In this document: piece after piece, positions 16,217 to 25,521 of the stretch
How positions within the stretch are numbered: the stretch's first letter is position 1
Layout of the letters: each line of letters opens with the position of its first letter
Assembly: GCF_014337215.1 (NCBI RefSeq)
Contig: NZ_CP060635.1
Coordinates: 2,803,501 to 2,867,500, forward strand
DNA length: 64,000 nucleotides
Direction: 5' to 3'
Origin: Wansuia hejianensis
GTDB lineage: Bacteria > Bacillota > Clostridia > Lachnospirales > Lachnospiraceae
The notes under the pieces: generated by a model
What the model was told of the DNA's origin: nothing
Database searches by the model: none
Seen by the model: only the letters and a program-made list of their open reading frames with translations
Position numbers and translations under genes: made by a program

Positions 16217-17329
16217 TTAATGAACAATGCTGCGCTCTGTTTCCTTATCAAACAGATGGATGTGTTCCATATCCAGTGCAAATTTGACCATATCTCCCGT
16301 TCTCGCTGTCGTCCTTGGGTCCACGCGCGCCGTCATAGAAAAACCTTCCAGTTCGAAATACAAAAATACTTCAGCGCCCAGAAGCTCATATACATTAATC
16401 TCTGATTCAAAGGACGCGCTTTCATACTGACTCAGCATGATCTCTGAATCGCTGACATTTTCAGGACGGATGCCCGCAGTCACGACCTTTCCCTCATAGC
16501 CTTTTTCCAGAAGGACTTTTGCCTTTCCGGGCGGAAGGAGCAAGGAATGGCTTCCCACCTTCAAATATACGTCTTCGCCCTTCTTCTTCACCTCAGCGTC
16601 CATGAAGTTCATCTGCGGTGATCCGATGAAACCTGCCACAAACAGATTGTCCGGAGCATTATAAAGTGTCTGCGGAGTGTCTACCTGCTGGACCACGCCA
16701 TCCTTCATGACAACAATCCTGGTGCCCAGTGTCATCGCCTCCGTCTGGTCATGCGTCACATAAATGATGGTCGCCCCCAAGCGTTCGTGGAGCTTAGAGA
16801 TCTCCGTACGCATCTGTACACGCAGTTTCGCATCTAGGTTGGACAGAGGTTCATCCATGAGAAATACTTTAGGATCCCGGACAATCGCACGGCCCATGGC
16901 GACACGCTGACGCTGGCCGCCGGAGAGCGCTTTCGGCTTTCTTTCCAGCAGATGTTCCAGATCCAGAATCCTGGCCGCCTCCCTCACCATCTTGTCAATC
17001 TGATCCTTTGGAACCTTCCTGAGCTTCAAGCCAAAGGCCATATTGTCATAGACAGTCATATGAGGATACAGCGCATAGTTCTGGAATACCATCGCAATAT
17101 CCCGGTCCTTTGGTTCTACATCATTTACCACTTTTCCATCAATCTTCAGTGTTCCTTCTGATATTTCTTCCAATCCTGCAATCATACGCAGCGTCGTAGA
17201 TTTTCCGCATCCGGAAGGGCCGACAAAAATAACAAATTCCTTATCCGCAATTTCCAGGTTAAAATCTTTAACCGCCTCAAACCCGTTGGGATATTTTTTA
17301 TAAATGTGTTCCAGTGATAAGCTTGCCAT
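16217..17329 (-). CDS. Sugar ABC transporter ATP-binding protein (MsmX/UgpC type)
   Basis: The ATPase is 370 residues from the ATG at 17329, which follows AAAGGAGG; the frame continues upstream to 17407 without a ribosome site. It contains Walker A GPSGCGKST, signature LSGGQ, Walker B VFLMDEP, and the C-terminal OB-type regulatory domain typical of MalK/UgpC/MsmX proteins that energise carbohydrate importers. No permease or binding protein lies beside it. Firmicutes commonly use one such orphan ATPase for several sugar transporters encoded elsewhere, and this is the likely role. It shares a terminator with the convergent surface-protein gene. Confidence 0.88.
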   Translation of the reverse strand: MASLSLEHIYKKYPNGFEAVKDFNLEIADKEFVIFVGPSGCGKSTTLRMIAGLEEISEGTLKIDGKVVNDVEPKDRDIAMVFQNYALYPHMTVYDNMAFGLKLRKVPKDQIDKMVREAARILDLEHLLERKPKALSGGQRQRVAMGRAIVRDPKVFLMDEPLSNLDAKLRVQMRTEISKLHERLGATIIYVTHDQTEAMTLGTRIVVMKDGVVQQVDTPQTLYNAPDNLFVAGFIGSPQMNFMDAEVKKKGEDVYLKVGSHSLLLPPGKAKVLLEKGYEGKVVTAGIRPENVSDSEIMLSQYESASFESEINVYELLGAEVFLYFELEGFSMTARVDPRTTARTGDMVKFALDMEHIHLFDKETERSIVH

Positions 17330-17486
17330 AAGAATTCCTCCTTTACTGCTTCCAGTATAAAGGACCTTCTCATTTTCTTCCAGGCCACTTTTCCACAAAC
17401 ATCCCAACGGGTTTTCGGCGGTTGCATGAGATTTATTTAATTTTTAAAATATACGCCGTCAAATCTACCAAAATTCCATTTTTTCT

Positions 17487-20042
17487 TTAGACAGATTGAC
17501 GAAACACATCCCTATTCACCTCCGGGAAGGTTACCTCCACCTTGAAGAGATCGCCGTCCACAAAAAGTTCGAAGGTTCCTTTCATGAGCTTCACCAGATT
17601 CTCGGCAATTGACAATCCGAGTCCGCTTCCCTCAGTTGTTCTGGAGCTGTCTCCGCGGACAAACCGTTCCATCAGCTCATCCGGGCTGATATTCAGCGTC
17701 TGTTCCGACATGTTCTTCATGATGAAGACAACGCTGCCTTCTCTGCGGATTACGTCCACATATACCCTGGATCCAGGCATCGCATATTTTGCCACATTTC
17801 CATACAGATTTTCAATCACACGCCACAGGTACCGGCTGTCCGCGCGCACCAGCGCCGGTTCCGGCGGCAGGCTGCAAATCATATCCAGCTCCCTGCCTGA
17901 CAGGCGTTCATCAAATTCCCCATTCACCTGCTGGACCAGTTCATTCAGATTCAGCGTCACAAATTCCATATTCACATTGCCTGAACTGGCCTTCGACGCC
18001 TCTACCAAATCCTCTGTCAGCTGCTTCAGCCGCTGGGACTTCCGTTCCAGGATGTCAATATAGCCTTTGATTTTTGGATCTTCAATATTTTCACGTTTCA
18101 GGAGATCCACATAATTAACAATCGAAGTCAACGGCGTCTTAATATCATGTGATACGTTCGTAATCAGGTCGGCCTGCATCCGTTCGTTTTTCATCCGCAC
18201 TTCCACAGCTGTCTTCAGGCCGTCACCCATAGAATTGACCACCTCCGCCAGCTCTTTGTTATTACCCTTCAGTTCTGTCGTATCCACCTTATAATCCAGA
18301 TCGCCGCTCCCCAGCTGACGTAAGCCTTCTATAACCGTCCTCTTTCCGGTTGCCTCCCTGAGCATATACAATAGCACCAGTATATCCACAACAAGGCAGA
18401 GCATAACTCCGAAAAATCCCGTCGTCGGCAGGAAGATAAAATGCAGCAGCATTAATCCCAGAGCGGCCATAATCAGCTTTGAGGATTCCTGCCTTGCTTC
18501 ATAAACCCTGCCTCCCAGATGAATCACCGCACGCAGAATACTCTTTTCCCAGAGATTGTGTGCCTTAATCCTTCTCACAAGGCTCAGATAGAACAGCATA
18601 AACAATCCGACACTCATGCAGACATAAAGTCCGAGAAATACCATGAAGAACCCTGACATATCCGACATATTAATTGCAATTATATAGCCGAAATAGCCAA
18701 TCAGCAAAATACCCAGAATAACCCCGACCGCCATCGCCACTTCTGTGGGCAAGGAATCAAAACCGTACAGCCGTACCGTCCCATCCTTCTGATTGCGCCC
18801 CGCCTGAATGGTACAGATCACAAAGGCTGCAATCGCCATCACCAGGCCAATAATTGCAATGGCCAGTATACCAGGCGCATACGGAGCCAGGCTGTCGTAA
18901 AATCTGGCCGCTTCCTTATAATCGTCATCAATTGGATAAGCTGTATCTAGGCCGATATATACTCTCTCATTACCAGAAAGGATCTGTTCCGACGCCAGGT
19001 AGCTGCTGAGCCGGTATCCGGCGGCTGTTTCCGGAAAATGGCCTTCAACCATCCTTCCATTCTCCCTGGTATACGACACATACATGGGCCAGGATTCCAG
19101 CATGTTCTGAATCTCTTCTTCACTTAACGCCTCCCAGTCCTGCATATTTGTATATACCTGTGTCTCGTCTTTCACATAGTAGCGCAGATTGGAATTCCGG
19201 CCCAGGTACTGTTCCTGGCTTTCCTCTGCCCAGACATAGCTGGAAACCTGGGATGCCAGATCAGGAAGCGCCCGGTAAAGATCGTACAGAGAGACCTTCT
19301 CCGGATTGGCGGCCGCGTAGTCCGCGAGAGTAGACCCGGCGGCAGTCTTGATGCCGTAACTGATCTCATTCGGGTATCCGCAGCCATACAGATACAGGAA
19401 CTGCCTGCTGTAGCTCCGGGAATTTCCTACCGACTGCAGATGCTTCCAGGTATCTTCAGACATATACTCCAGCGCAATATTCTCCAGGTCCGCCTGCGGC
19501 ACAAGCTCTTCCGACTCAGAGCCTGACGCTACGGTCAAATCACTCCTGTCTCCTGATAATCCGTAACCCGCCGCCTCTGAACTTTCACTGGCCAATGCCT
19601 CATCTTCCTGTATATATGTCGATTCATCCGCGTTTGCGTCCAGATTGTCCGCACAGCCTGACACATACATCTGATACATATCTTCCAACGTATAGGATGT
19701 ATATTTGTTTACCTCTACTCCCGTAATCCCATTGTGGTAATCCTTCGTAACATCTACAAGCTGTGTCGGATCATACTGCCCATTCACATCAAAAACCTTC
19801 CGGGTGCTCAGATAATCCGACAGCTGACTGAGATCTATATGCATTTTGATCGCACAGCCCGCCGTTGTATAGTATTGGCCTCCCTCCATCCTCGCAGTGG
19901 GATCACCGCTTCCCAGCGTTGCCAGCCGTAAAAAAGCGCTTCCAAAAATCGTACACAGCAGCGCACCCAGAAACAGGAGGACAGTGACGGTTACTTTCGC
20001 AGGAGCTGAATACAGCCTTTTCTTCCTATCCTCTGTCTCCAT
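17487..20042 (-). CDS. Large sensor histidine kinase
   Basis: The kinase is 851 residues. It has a membrane helix near 17-38, an unusually large extracytoplasmic sensor (about 350 residues, rich in Tyr, Ser and acidic residues), then several membrane helices between about 390 and 560. A HAMP-like linker leads to a HisKA domain with NVSHDIKTPLTS (His about 629) and an ATPase domain with the N-box ENLYGNVAKYA and G-box GSGLGLSIAENLVKLM. The start has GGAGAGGAGG six bases upstream. It follows its response regulator by 29 bases and forms a standard two-component pair. The signal is not identifiable. Confidence 0.88.
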   Translation of the reverse strand: METEDRKKRLYSAPAKVTVTVLLFLGALLCTIFGSAFLRLATLGSGDPTARMEGGQYYTTAGCAIKMHIDLSQLSDYLSTRKVFDVNGQYDPTQLVDVTKDYHNGITGVEVNKYTSYTLEDMYQMYVSGCADNLDANADESTYIQEDEALASESSEAAGYGLSGDRSDLTVASGSESEELVPQADLENIALEYMSEDTWKHLQSVGNSRSYSRQFLYLYGCGYPNEISYGIKTAAGSTLADYAAANPEKVSLYDLYRALPDLASQVSSYVWAEESQEQYLGRNSNLRYYVKDETQVYTNMQDWEALSEEEIQNMLESWPMYVSYTRENGRMVEGHFPETAAGYRLSSYLASEQILSGNERVYIGLDTAYPIDDDYKEAARFYDSLAPYAPGILAIAIIGLVMAIAAFVICTIQAGRNQKDGTVRLYGFDSLPTEVAMAVGVILGILLIGYFGYIIAINMSDMSGFFMVFLGLYVCMSVGLFMLFYLSLVRRIKAHNLWEKSILRAVIHLGGRVYEARQESSKLIMAALGLMLLHFIFLPTTGFFGVMLCLVVDILVLLYMLREATGKRTVIEGLRQLGSGDLDYKVDTTELKGNNKELAEVVNSMGDGLKTAVEVRMKNERMQADLITNVSHDIKTPLTSIVNYVDLLKRENIEDPKIKGYIDILERKSQRLKQLTEDLVEASKASSGNVNMEFVTLNLNELVQQVNGEFDERLSGRELDMICSLPPEPALVRADSRYLWRVIENLYGNVAKYAMPGSRVYVDVIRREGSVVFIMKNMSEQTLNISPDELMERFVRGDSSRTTEGSGLGLSIAENLVKLMKGTFELFVDGDLFKVEVTFPEVNRDVFRQSV

Positions 20043-20071
20043 TATTTACCTCCTCTCCAGGGAAGCTTTTA

Positions 20072-20761
20072 TCAGAGCTTTTCAATCTTATATCCCACTC
20101 CCCAGACCACCTTCAGATACCTGGGCTCCTTGGGATTAATTTCAATTTTCTCACGGATATGCCTGATATGCACGGCCACCGTATTGTCCGCTCCAATCGC
20201 TTCCTCATTCCATATATTTTGATAAATCTGTTCGATGGAGAATACCTTCCCGGGATTCTTCACCAGCAGCAGTAAAATATTGTATTCAATCGGCGTCATC
20301 TTCACCAATTCCCCGTCCACAGTGACCTCCTTCAGGTCATCATTAATGGTCAAGCCGCCAACCTGATACGTATTCTGACTCTCATTCTGCATATTACCCA
20401 GCTTGGTGTACCTGCGCAGCTGTGATTTCACTCTGGCCACAAGCTCCAGAGGATTAAAAGGCTTTGTCACATAATCATCAGCGCCGATGTTGAGGCCCAG
20501 GATCTTATCCACGTCCTCCGACTTGGCTGACAGAATAATGATTGGAATACTGCTCTTCTCCCTGATCTTCAGCGTTGCACGGATACCGTCCAGCTTCGGC
20601 ATCATCACATCGATGATCAGAAGATGAACCTCCTCCTGCTCCATAACCTTCAACGCCTGCATTCCGTCATATGCCTTCAGAATATGATACCCCTCCTGAG
20701 ACAAATAAATTTCAATCGCTTCTACAATCTCTCTGTCATCGTCACATACTAAAATATTCAT
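20072..20761 (-). CDS. OmpR/PhoB-type response regulator
   Basis: The protein is 229 residues from the ATG at 20761, which follows GGAGAGGG; the open frame to 20854 adds an implausible leader. The receiver domain has the acidic pocket CDDD at 7-9, phosphoacceptor D51 (LIIDVMMP) and K100 (VTKPF). The winged-helix DNA-binding domain contains TPIEYNILLLLVKNPGKVFS and a C-terminal VWGVGYKIE hairpin. It is the partner of the histidine kinase encoded immediately downstream. Targets are unknown. Confidence 0.92.
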   Translation of the reverse strand: MNILVCDDDREIVEAIEIYLSQEGYHILKAYDGMQALKVMEQEEVHLLIIDVMMPKLDGIRATLKIREKSSIPIIILSAKSEDVDKILGLNIGADDYVTKPFNPLELVARVKSQLRRYTKLGNMQNESQNTYQVGGLTINDDLKEVTVDGELVKMTPIEYNILLLLVKNPGKVFSIEQIYQNIWNEEAIGADNTVAVHIRHIREKIEINPKEPRYLKVVWGVGYKIEKL

Positions 20762-21620
20762 ACGTTCCCTCTCCTCATTCTCTGTTCCAATGCCTTGCCG
20801 CGCATACAACCCTGCCGGGCCTCCTCCTGATCCATATTTTCCTGCTACGATCAAAGCATAACAAAGAAATCTTTATTTGTAGTTATGAAAAAAGTTAAGA
20901 ATTTCTAAAAGCGGCACCGTCAGGCGGACGCTAATATGTTTAGTATACCATTTTTACAAAATCCTTTCCACATATCTTAAGACAATTATGGTTTTGCTTC
21001 CAATTGGTCGGGGAAGGGAGGGCGTTTTGGATACCCCGCCTCTCTGGTGATCTAAAACTCTTCACCCAAGTTCTCCGAAAGTGTCATCAGAATGGTTTCA
21101 GACAGTAATCACTGGCTTATCGCGGCCGACTGGCGCCAGTATTTCTTTATTAAATATCGAAATCTACCGCCTGAGACTATCGGGGTTCCACCCCTGGCGA
21201 GAGCCATTGTACCGTCTGGAACAGCCAGAAAAGCAGCGGGGGACCTCCGGCGGTTGTGGCCTGCCAGGCAGACCTCTGCAGGGTTGTTAGTGATTCTTGA
21301 CTTCCGGAGGCCGCTCTCCAGGGGGCGTCCGCTGTGCCTCATGCACGGCGGGCGAGGGGAACGGAGGATGGAAGGCATCAAGCCTTCCACCGGACTTTCC
21401 CCGGTACCCCTGGAGAGTGGCCTCCGGAAGTCTTAGAATCACTTCAACCCGAAGCCCAGTCTGCCTGGCAGGCCACAACCGCCGGAGGTCCCCCGCTGCT
21501 TTTCGTCCGGGTATCCACCCCCACCTCGCCACAAAACCGTAATTTTGTTTTCTGCTCTTTTTTATTTGGACAAAATAGGGTATAGTAGAAGGAGAAACCG
21601 CTTGAAGGAGGCCAACTGTC
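20762..21620. other. 859-base non-coding interval
   Basis: No convincing gene is present. Several short frames on both strands overlap, but they are products of the inverted repeat at 21229-21503. The left part (20880-21100) is AT-mixed with no recognised signal. A possible -10 (TATAGT at 21581) precedes the small gene at 21621. Confidence 0.6.
21229..21503. repeat. Nested long inverted repeat (possible MITE-like or structured element)
   Basis: A perfect 45-base inverted repeat (21229-21273 against 21459-21503) encloses a second imperfect one of about 44 bases (from 21281, GGGTTG...CCAGGGG, against 21407-21450). The central loop is about 80 bases and contains a further small hairpin (GGAAGGC / GCCTTCC). 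Folded, the whole forms a long cruciform or RNA hairpin. No transposase is present. It is GC-rich compared with its surroundings. Confidence 0.85.
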
Positions 21621-21884
21621 ATGTTTCGTCTATGGGGTAAGTTAATGTACAATAATCACATGATTAAGGATATGACTGTCTGTGAAGAGAGTGAGGACAC
21701 ACGGACCCACAAGATCTTCCGGGCGCTGGAGGATATTTGTTATGCCTGGGATCTGGGGAAACCCATCTGGCTGGATGCTACGATTCAGGAGTTTCAGCGC
21801 CACAAGAAGGCACGTTTTTACCAGGATAATTTCATTGAAGCTATTGATTTTGATTTTCTGGAAATACAGGTTATTGAAGAATGA
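21621..21884 (+). CDS. Small conserved hypothetical protein
   Basis: A soluble acidic protein of 87 residues with no signal peptide. AAGGAGG lies about ten bases before the ATG, and a good terminator follows, so it is a real gene. It contains RTHKIFRALEDICYAWDLGKPIWL and ends in FLEIQVIEE. It looks like a conserved Clostridia small protein, but I do not recognise a function. It is convergent with pgi. Confidence 0.7.
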   Translation: MFRLWGKLMYNNHMIKDMTVCEESEDTRTHKIFRALEDICYAWDLGKPIWLDATIQEFQRHKKARFYQDNFIEAIDFDFLEIQVIEE

Positions 21885-21897
21885 TTGGGCATAATCA

Positions 21898-21947
21898 AGA
21901 GCATCTCCATAGAACGTGATTTCTACCACGCTTCATGGAGATGCTCT
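21898..21947. terminator. Terminator between the small gene and pgi
   Basis: Perfect 13-base arms (AGAGCATCTCCAT / ATGGAGATGCTCT) with inner pairing. The following sequence is moderately T-rich on the plus side, so it can serve both convergent genes. Confidence 0.75.
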
Positions 21948-21983
21948 ATTTACACTTTCATATTTCGAGCTGTTTTGGTCAGT

Positions 21984-23333
21984 TTACAGCCTCTTCAACA
22001 GCTCTTCTCTCTCTTTTTCATAGCCTGGTTTTCCCAGAAGGGCAAACATGTTTTTCTTGTAGCTTTCTACGCCCGGCTGGTTGAATGGATTCACGCCGGA
22101 TACATATCCGCTGATTCCGCAGGCAAACTCAAAGAAATAGAATAACTGTCCTAAATAATATTCATTCTGTTCCGGTATGTCCACCCGGAGATTCGGAACA
22201 TTTCCATCGGTATGAGCCAAAATTGTGCCGTTCATGGCGCTCTTGTTGACGAAATCGACAGTTTTCCCTGCCAGATAATTCAGTCCATCCAGATCTACAG
22301 GCTCTTCCCCAATTGTCAGTTCCACTCTTGATTTTTCAACGTTCAGGACTGTCTCGAACATAATCCGGGAACCATCCTGTATGAATTGTCCCATGGAATG
22401 CAGATCTGTAGTCAGATCCACAGATGCCGGATAAATTCCCTTCTGGTCCTTGCCTTCGCTCTCACCATAGAGCTGCTTCCACCACTCGGATACATAGTGG
22501 AGGCTTGGCTCGTAATTGGCCAGAATTTCCACGGACTTGCCCTTACGGTGCAGGATGTTGCGGACAGCAGCATACTGCATGGCGTCATTTTCCGCAAAGG
22601 GCTTATTCAGCGCCAGCTCTCTTCCGGAAGCTGCACCTTTCATTAATTCATCTATATCAGCTCCGCTGGCTGCGATGGGCAGCAGACCAACTGCAGTCAG
22701 TACGGAGAATCGGCCTCCAACATCGTCCGGTACGACGAATGTTTGATATCCTTCTTCATCTGCCAGATGCTTCAAAGCCCCTTTGGCCTTGTCCGTCGTG
22801 GCATAAATCCTTTTGGCTGCCTCTGCCTTGCCATATTTCTTCTCCAGCATTTCCTTAAACACACGGAATGCGATGGCAGGTTCGGTAGTAGTACCGGACT
22901 TTGATATAATATTCACAGAGAAATCGCGGTCTCCAACCACGTCGATCAGCCCCTGCAGATAGCTGCTGCTGATGCTGTTGCCGGCATAATAGATCTCCGG
23001 CGTCTTTCTCTGGTCTTTCTTGATATTGTTGTAGAATCCGTGCCTTAAAAATTCAATGGCCGCACGGGCCCCCAGATAGGAACCACCAATGCCAATGACC
23101 ACCAGGACTTCGGAATCGCTCTGAATCTTCGCAGCGGCTTTCTTGATGCGGTCAAACTCTTCTTTGTCATAGTCAACCGGCAGATCAATCCATCCCAGAT
23201 AATCGCTGCCCAGTCCGCTTCTTGATACCAGCACCTCTTTTGCCGCGTCCGCAATTCCCTCAAAGGCCTGAACCTCATGCTCACGGATAAAACCTGCTGC
23301 TTTGGAAAAATCAAATGTCACTTTTGTTCCCAT
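21984..23333 (-). CDS. pgi: Glucose-6-phosphate isomerase
   Basis: The enzyme is 449 residues, the usual length in Firmicutes. It interconverts glucose-6-phosphate and fructose-6-phosphate in the cytosol. Sugar-isomerase motifs are VIGIGGSYLGARA near 80, NIISKSGTTTEPA near 145, and DVGGRFSVLTAVGLLP near 205, followed by the C-terminal signature region with QPGVESYKKNMF. The RBS AAAGGAGA supports the start. It stands alone between a convergent small gene and a membrane protein gene on the same strand. Confidence 0.96.
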   Translation of the reverse strand: MGTKVTFDFSKAAGFIREHEVQAFEGIADAAKEVLVSRSGLGSDYLGWIDLPVDYDKEEFDRIKKAAAKIQSDSEVLVVIGIGGSYLGARAAIEFLRHGFYNNIKKDQRKTPEIYYAGNSISSSYLQGLIDVVGDRDFSVNIISKSGTTTEPAIAFRVFKEMLEKKYGKAEAAKRIYATTDKAKGALKHLADEEGYQTFVVPDDVGGRFSVLTAVGLLPIAASGADIDELMKGAASGRELALNKPFAENDAMQYAAVRNILHRKGKSVEILANYEPSLHYVSEWWKQLYGESEGKDQKGIYPASVDLTTDLHSMGQFIQDGSRIMFETVLNVEKSRVELTIGEEPVDLDGLNYLAGKTVDFVNKSAMNGTILAHTDGNVPNLRVDIPEQNEYYLGQLFYFFEFACGISGYVSGVNPFNQPGVESYKKNMFALLGKPGYEKEREELLKRL

Positions 23334-23416
23334 TTTTCTTTTATCTCCTTTGTGTAATTATTTCACAAATCCTTACATCTATTTAGTTACCAGTTTATCA
23401 AATCAATATCACGGAT

Positions 23417-24118
23417 TCAAGTCAAATATTCCCGAATGACCTCCCGCATCAGCTTCTCATCCTCTGGATTCAGAAGCTCGGCAAATTTGCTTTTCGGGCC
23501 GGCTTTTTCCCGTATTTTCTGCTCAACCTGGGTAATCGCCGTTTCCTGCTCAGACCGCTTTTCTCCGCGGGTTTTCCGTTTTTGATCCAGAGTTACAACA
23601 TTGACAGTTTCATTTTCGGCTCTAGGAGTCTCGGGATTCTCCAGATAGTCTACCCATCCGTCCACAAGCCGCTGCTCTTTTCCTTTCATGTTCAGACTGA
23701 ACCGAAGCAGAAGGAGGGCTGAAATCACAGTACCCGACAGCATTAAATATTGATAGAGAACATACCGCTCATATTGGAACAGGAAGATACACCACATTCC
23801 CAGGAGAAGGAAGGCTCCGCAGACGCTCACAGCCAGGTTAACTCCGTTCATAAGAGACCCAACCCGCATTTTCAATATCCGTCCTTCCTGCAGATGAGCC
23901 CGGACAAAGGCTTGAGAATTTGATACAGGGGTTTCCCGCCGGTTGTATAATTCCATCACTTGGCTTGTCCATTTACCTTTGGGACTTTTCCGCCGGCTCA
24001 TGTCTTTAATTGCAATATGATAAAAGCGATTACTCCAAAACAGGCACCACACTCCTACAATACCTGCTACTATCATGCCGTATAAGAATAGTTTTTGATC
24101 CATGATCGCTTGCAGCAT
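23417..24118 (-). CDS. Hypothetical membrane protein
   Basis: The protein is 233 residues from the ATG at 24118, which lies eight bases after AAGGAGG; the GTG at 24124 is too close to that site. There is one membrane segment near 10-30, and a pair near 88-135. The charged C-terminal cytoplasmic region is rich in K, E and R and ends in PEDEKLMREVIREYLT. No domain is recognised. It is encoded between mtnN and pgi on the same strand without evidence of cotranscription. Confidence 0.7.
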   Translation of the reverse strand: MLQAIMDQKLFLYGMIVAGIVGVWCLFWSNRFYHIAIKDMSRRKSPKGKWTSQVMELYNRRETPVSNSQAFVRAHLQEGRILKMRVGSLMNGVNLAVSVCGAFLLLGMWCIFLFQYERYVLYQYLMLSGTVISALLLLRFSLNMKGKEQRLVDGWVDYLENPETPRAENETVNVVTLDQKRKTRGEKRSEQETAITQVEQKIREKAGPKSKFAELLNPEDEKLMREVIREYLT

Positions 24119-24215
24119 AATCACTACCTCCTTGTTTTTGTGAGGTCATGATATACCCAACGCGGCGGATTTGTAAACAAAAACCGTTCGTCAAATTAAG
24201 TGTATTTTCTCGATT

Positions 24216-24914
24216 TTACAGACGTTTCACCATATTCAGCACCAGATTGACACAATGGCGTATGGCTTGCCGCTCGAATGTTGGATAATCGACGGTAGCA
24301 CTGTCGTCCGCTTTATCAGAAATAGCGCGGAGCACCACGTAAGGCACCCTGTTCAGATATGCAGCCTGAGCAATTGCGGCCCCTTCCATCTCTGTGCAGT
24401 ACCCTCCGAAGTTATCTATGATTCTCTGTTTTACACCTTTATCAGATATGAACTGGTCACCGCTGACCACTCTTCCGGCATATACATGGATTTCGGGATT
24501 CACTTCTCTGCAGACTTCCTGCGCCAGCTCCACCAGTCTCTGATCGGCCGGAAAGGACAGCGTATCCATCCGGGGAATCTGCCCCAACGGATATCCGAAG
24601 CCGATAGCATCCACGTCATGCTGCAGCGTATCTGTTGACACCACGATATCTCCAATGTCAATGACACTTTTCAAACTGCCGGCAATTCCTGTATTGATTA
24701 CGTAATCTATATGATAATCATCCACGAGAATCTGAGTGCAGATACCCGCGTTGACTTTTCCGATTCCTGAGCGCACCACTACCACCGGTTTCCCACTCAG
24801 CGTGCCCCTGAAGAATTCCATACCGGCTTTTTCTTTGACGCTCACATCGATCATCTGTTCCTTCAGTTTGCTGACCTCTTCCTCCATGGCCCCGATAATC
24901 CCGACTAAACTCAT
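24216..24914 (-). CDS. mtnN: 5'-methylthioadenosine/S-adenosylhomocysteine nucleosidase
   Basis: The enzyme is 232 residues from the ATG at 24914 (AGGAGG eight bases upstream); the frame to 24956 lacks a ribosome site. IGAMEEEVSKL at the N-terminus, GIAGSL near 77, TEMEGAAIAQAA with the nucleoside-binding Glu near 172, and AISDKAD with the catalytic Asp near 197 define MTA/SAH nucleosidase. It hydrolyses MTA and SAH to adenine plus the thioribose, in methionine salvage and activated methyl cycle recycling. Confidence 0.94.
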   Translation of the reverse strand: MSLVGIIGAMEEEVSKLKEQMIDVSVKEKAGMEFFRGTLSGKPVVVVRSGIGKVNAGICTQILVDDYHIDYVINTGIAGSLKSVIDIGDIVVSTDTLQHDVDAIGFGYPLGQIPRMDTLSFPADQRLVELAQEVCREVNPEIHVYAGRVVSGDQFISDKGVKQRIIDNFGGYCTEMEGAAIAQAAYLNRVPYVVLRAISDKADDSATVDYPTFERQAIRHCVNLVLNMVKRL

Positions 24915-25191
24915 TGATTGTTCCTCCTGTAATTCGATGTGGAATATTATTCCCATATTTGTTATAATATCACGGTAGGACAGGGAACGTCAAATTGATT
25001 ACGTTTCTATATGTGCTATCCCAGTTAACCGTTTTCCGCCTCCACTATACGAAGCATTGTGTGGCAAAATACATAGTTGTCCAGGCCGTTGAAATTCCGG
25101 AATCTGTTAAACATGTATTTATATGCATCGTAGTGCACGTTACTGGTTCCGGAACGAACGGCAGTCTATCTCATGAAAGGAGAAGTGCAGC

Positions 25192-25428
25192 ATGGTATAT
25201 AAGACTCATGGTACCTGTTCCCAGCAGATTTCCTTCGACCTGCAGGATGGTAAAATTCATAATTTAAAATTTGTCGGAGGATGCAACGGAAATTTAAAGG
25301 GTATTTGCTCCCTGGTTGAAGGAATGGACGCAAACGAGGTGATTTCCAAGCTGGAAGGCATCCGCTGCGGTTTTAAATCCACCTCCTGCCCGGATCAGTT
25401 GGCAAAGGCAATAAAAGAAGCATTGTAA
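25192..25428 (+). CDS. TSCPD domain protein (TIGR03905 family)
   Basis: A complete 78-residue protein. GTCSQQISFDL, FVGGCNGNLKGI and CGFKSTSCPDQLAKAI match the small stand-alone TSCPD family, a domain also found at the C-terminus of ribonucleotide reductases. Conserved Cys residues suggest metal or nucleotide binding. The start follows AAAGGAGA. It is a single gene with its own terminator; its cellular role is not established. Confidence 0.85.
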   Translation: MVYKTHGTCSQQISFDLQDGKIHNLKFVGGCNGNLKGICSLVEGMDANEVISKLEGIRCGFKSTSCPDQLAKAIKEAL

Positions 25429-25438
25429 CAGACAGAAT

Positions 25439-25489
25439 AAAGGACATCCCAAAAGTCTTGAATTGGCTTGAGGGACGCCCTTTTTCTTT
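25439..25489 (+). terminator. Terminator after the TSCPD gene
   Basis: An imperfect stem (AAGGACATCCC / GGGACGCCCTT) is followed by TTTTTCTTT. Confidence 0.65.
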
Positions 25490-25521
25490 GAAAACAGATA
25501 ACTGCTTCCTTTTATCCGCCT

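Noticed and set aside
21081..21652. Several overlapping small frames on both strands
   Set aside because: They mirror each other because they are read from the two arms of the inverted repeat, and none has a proper start site.
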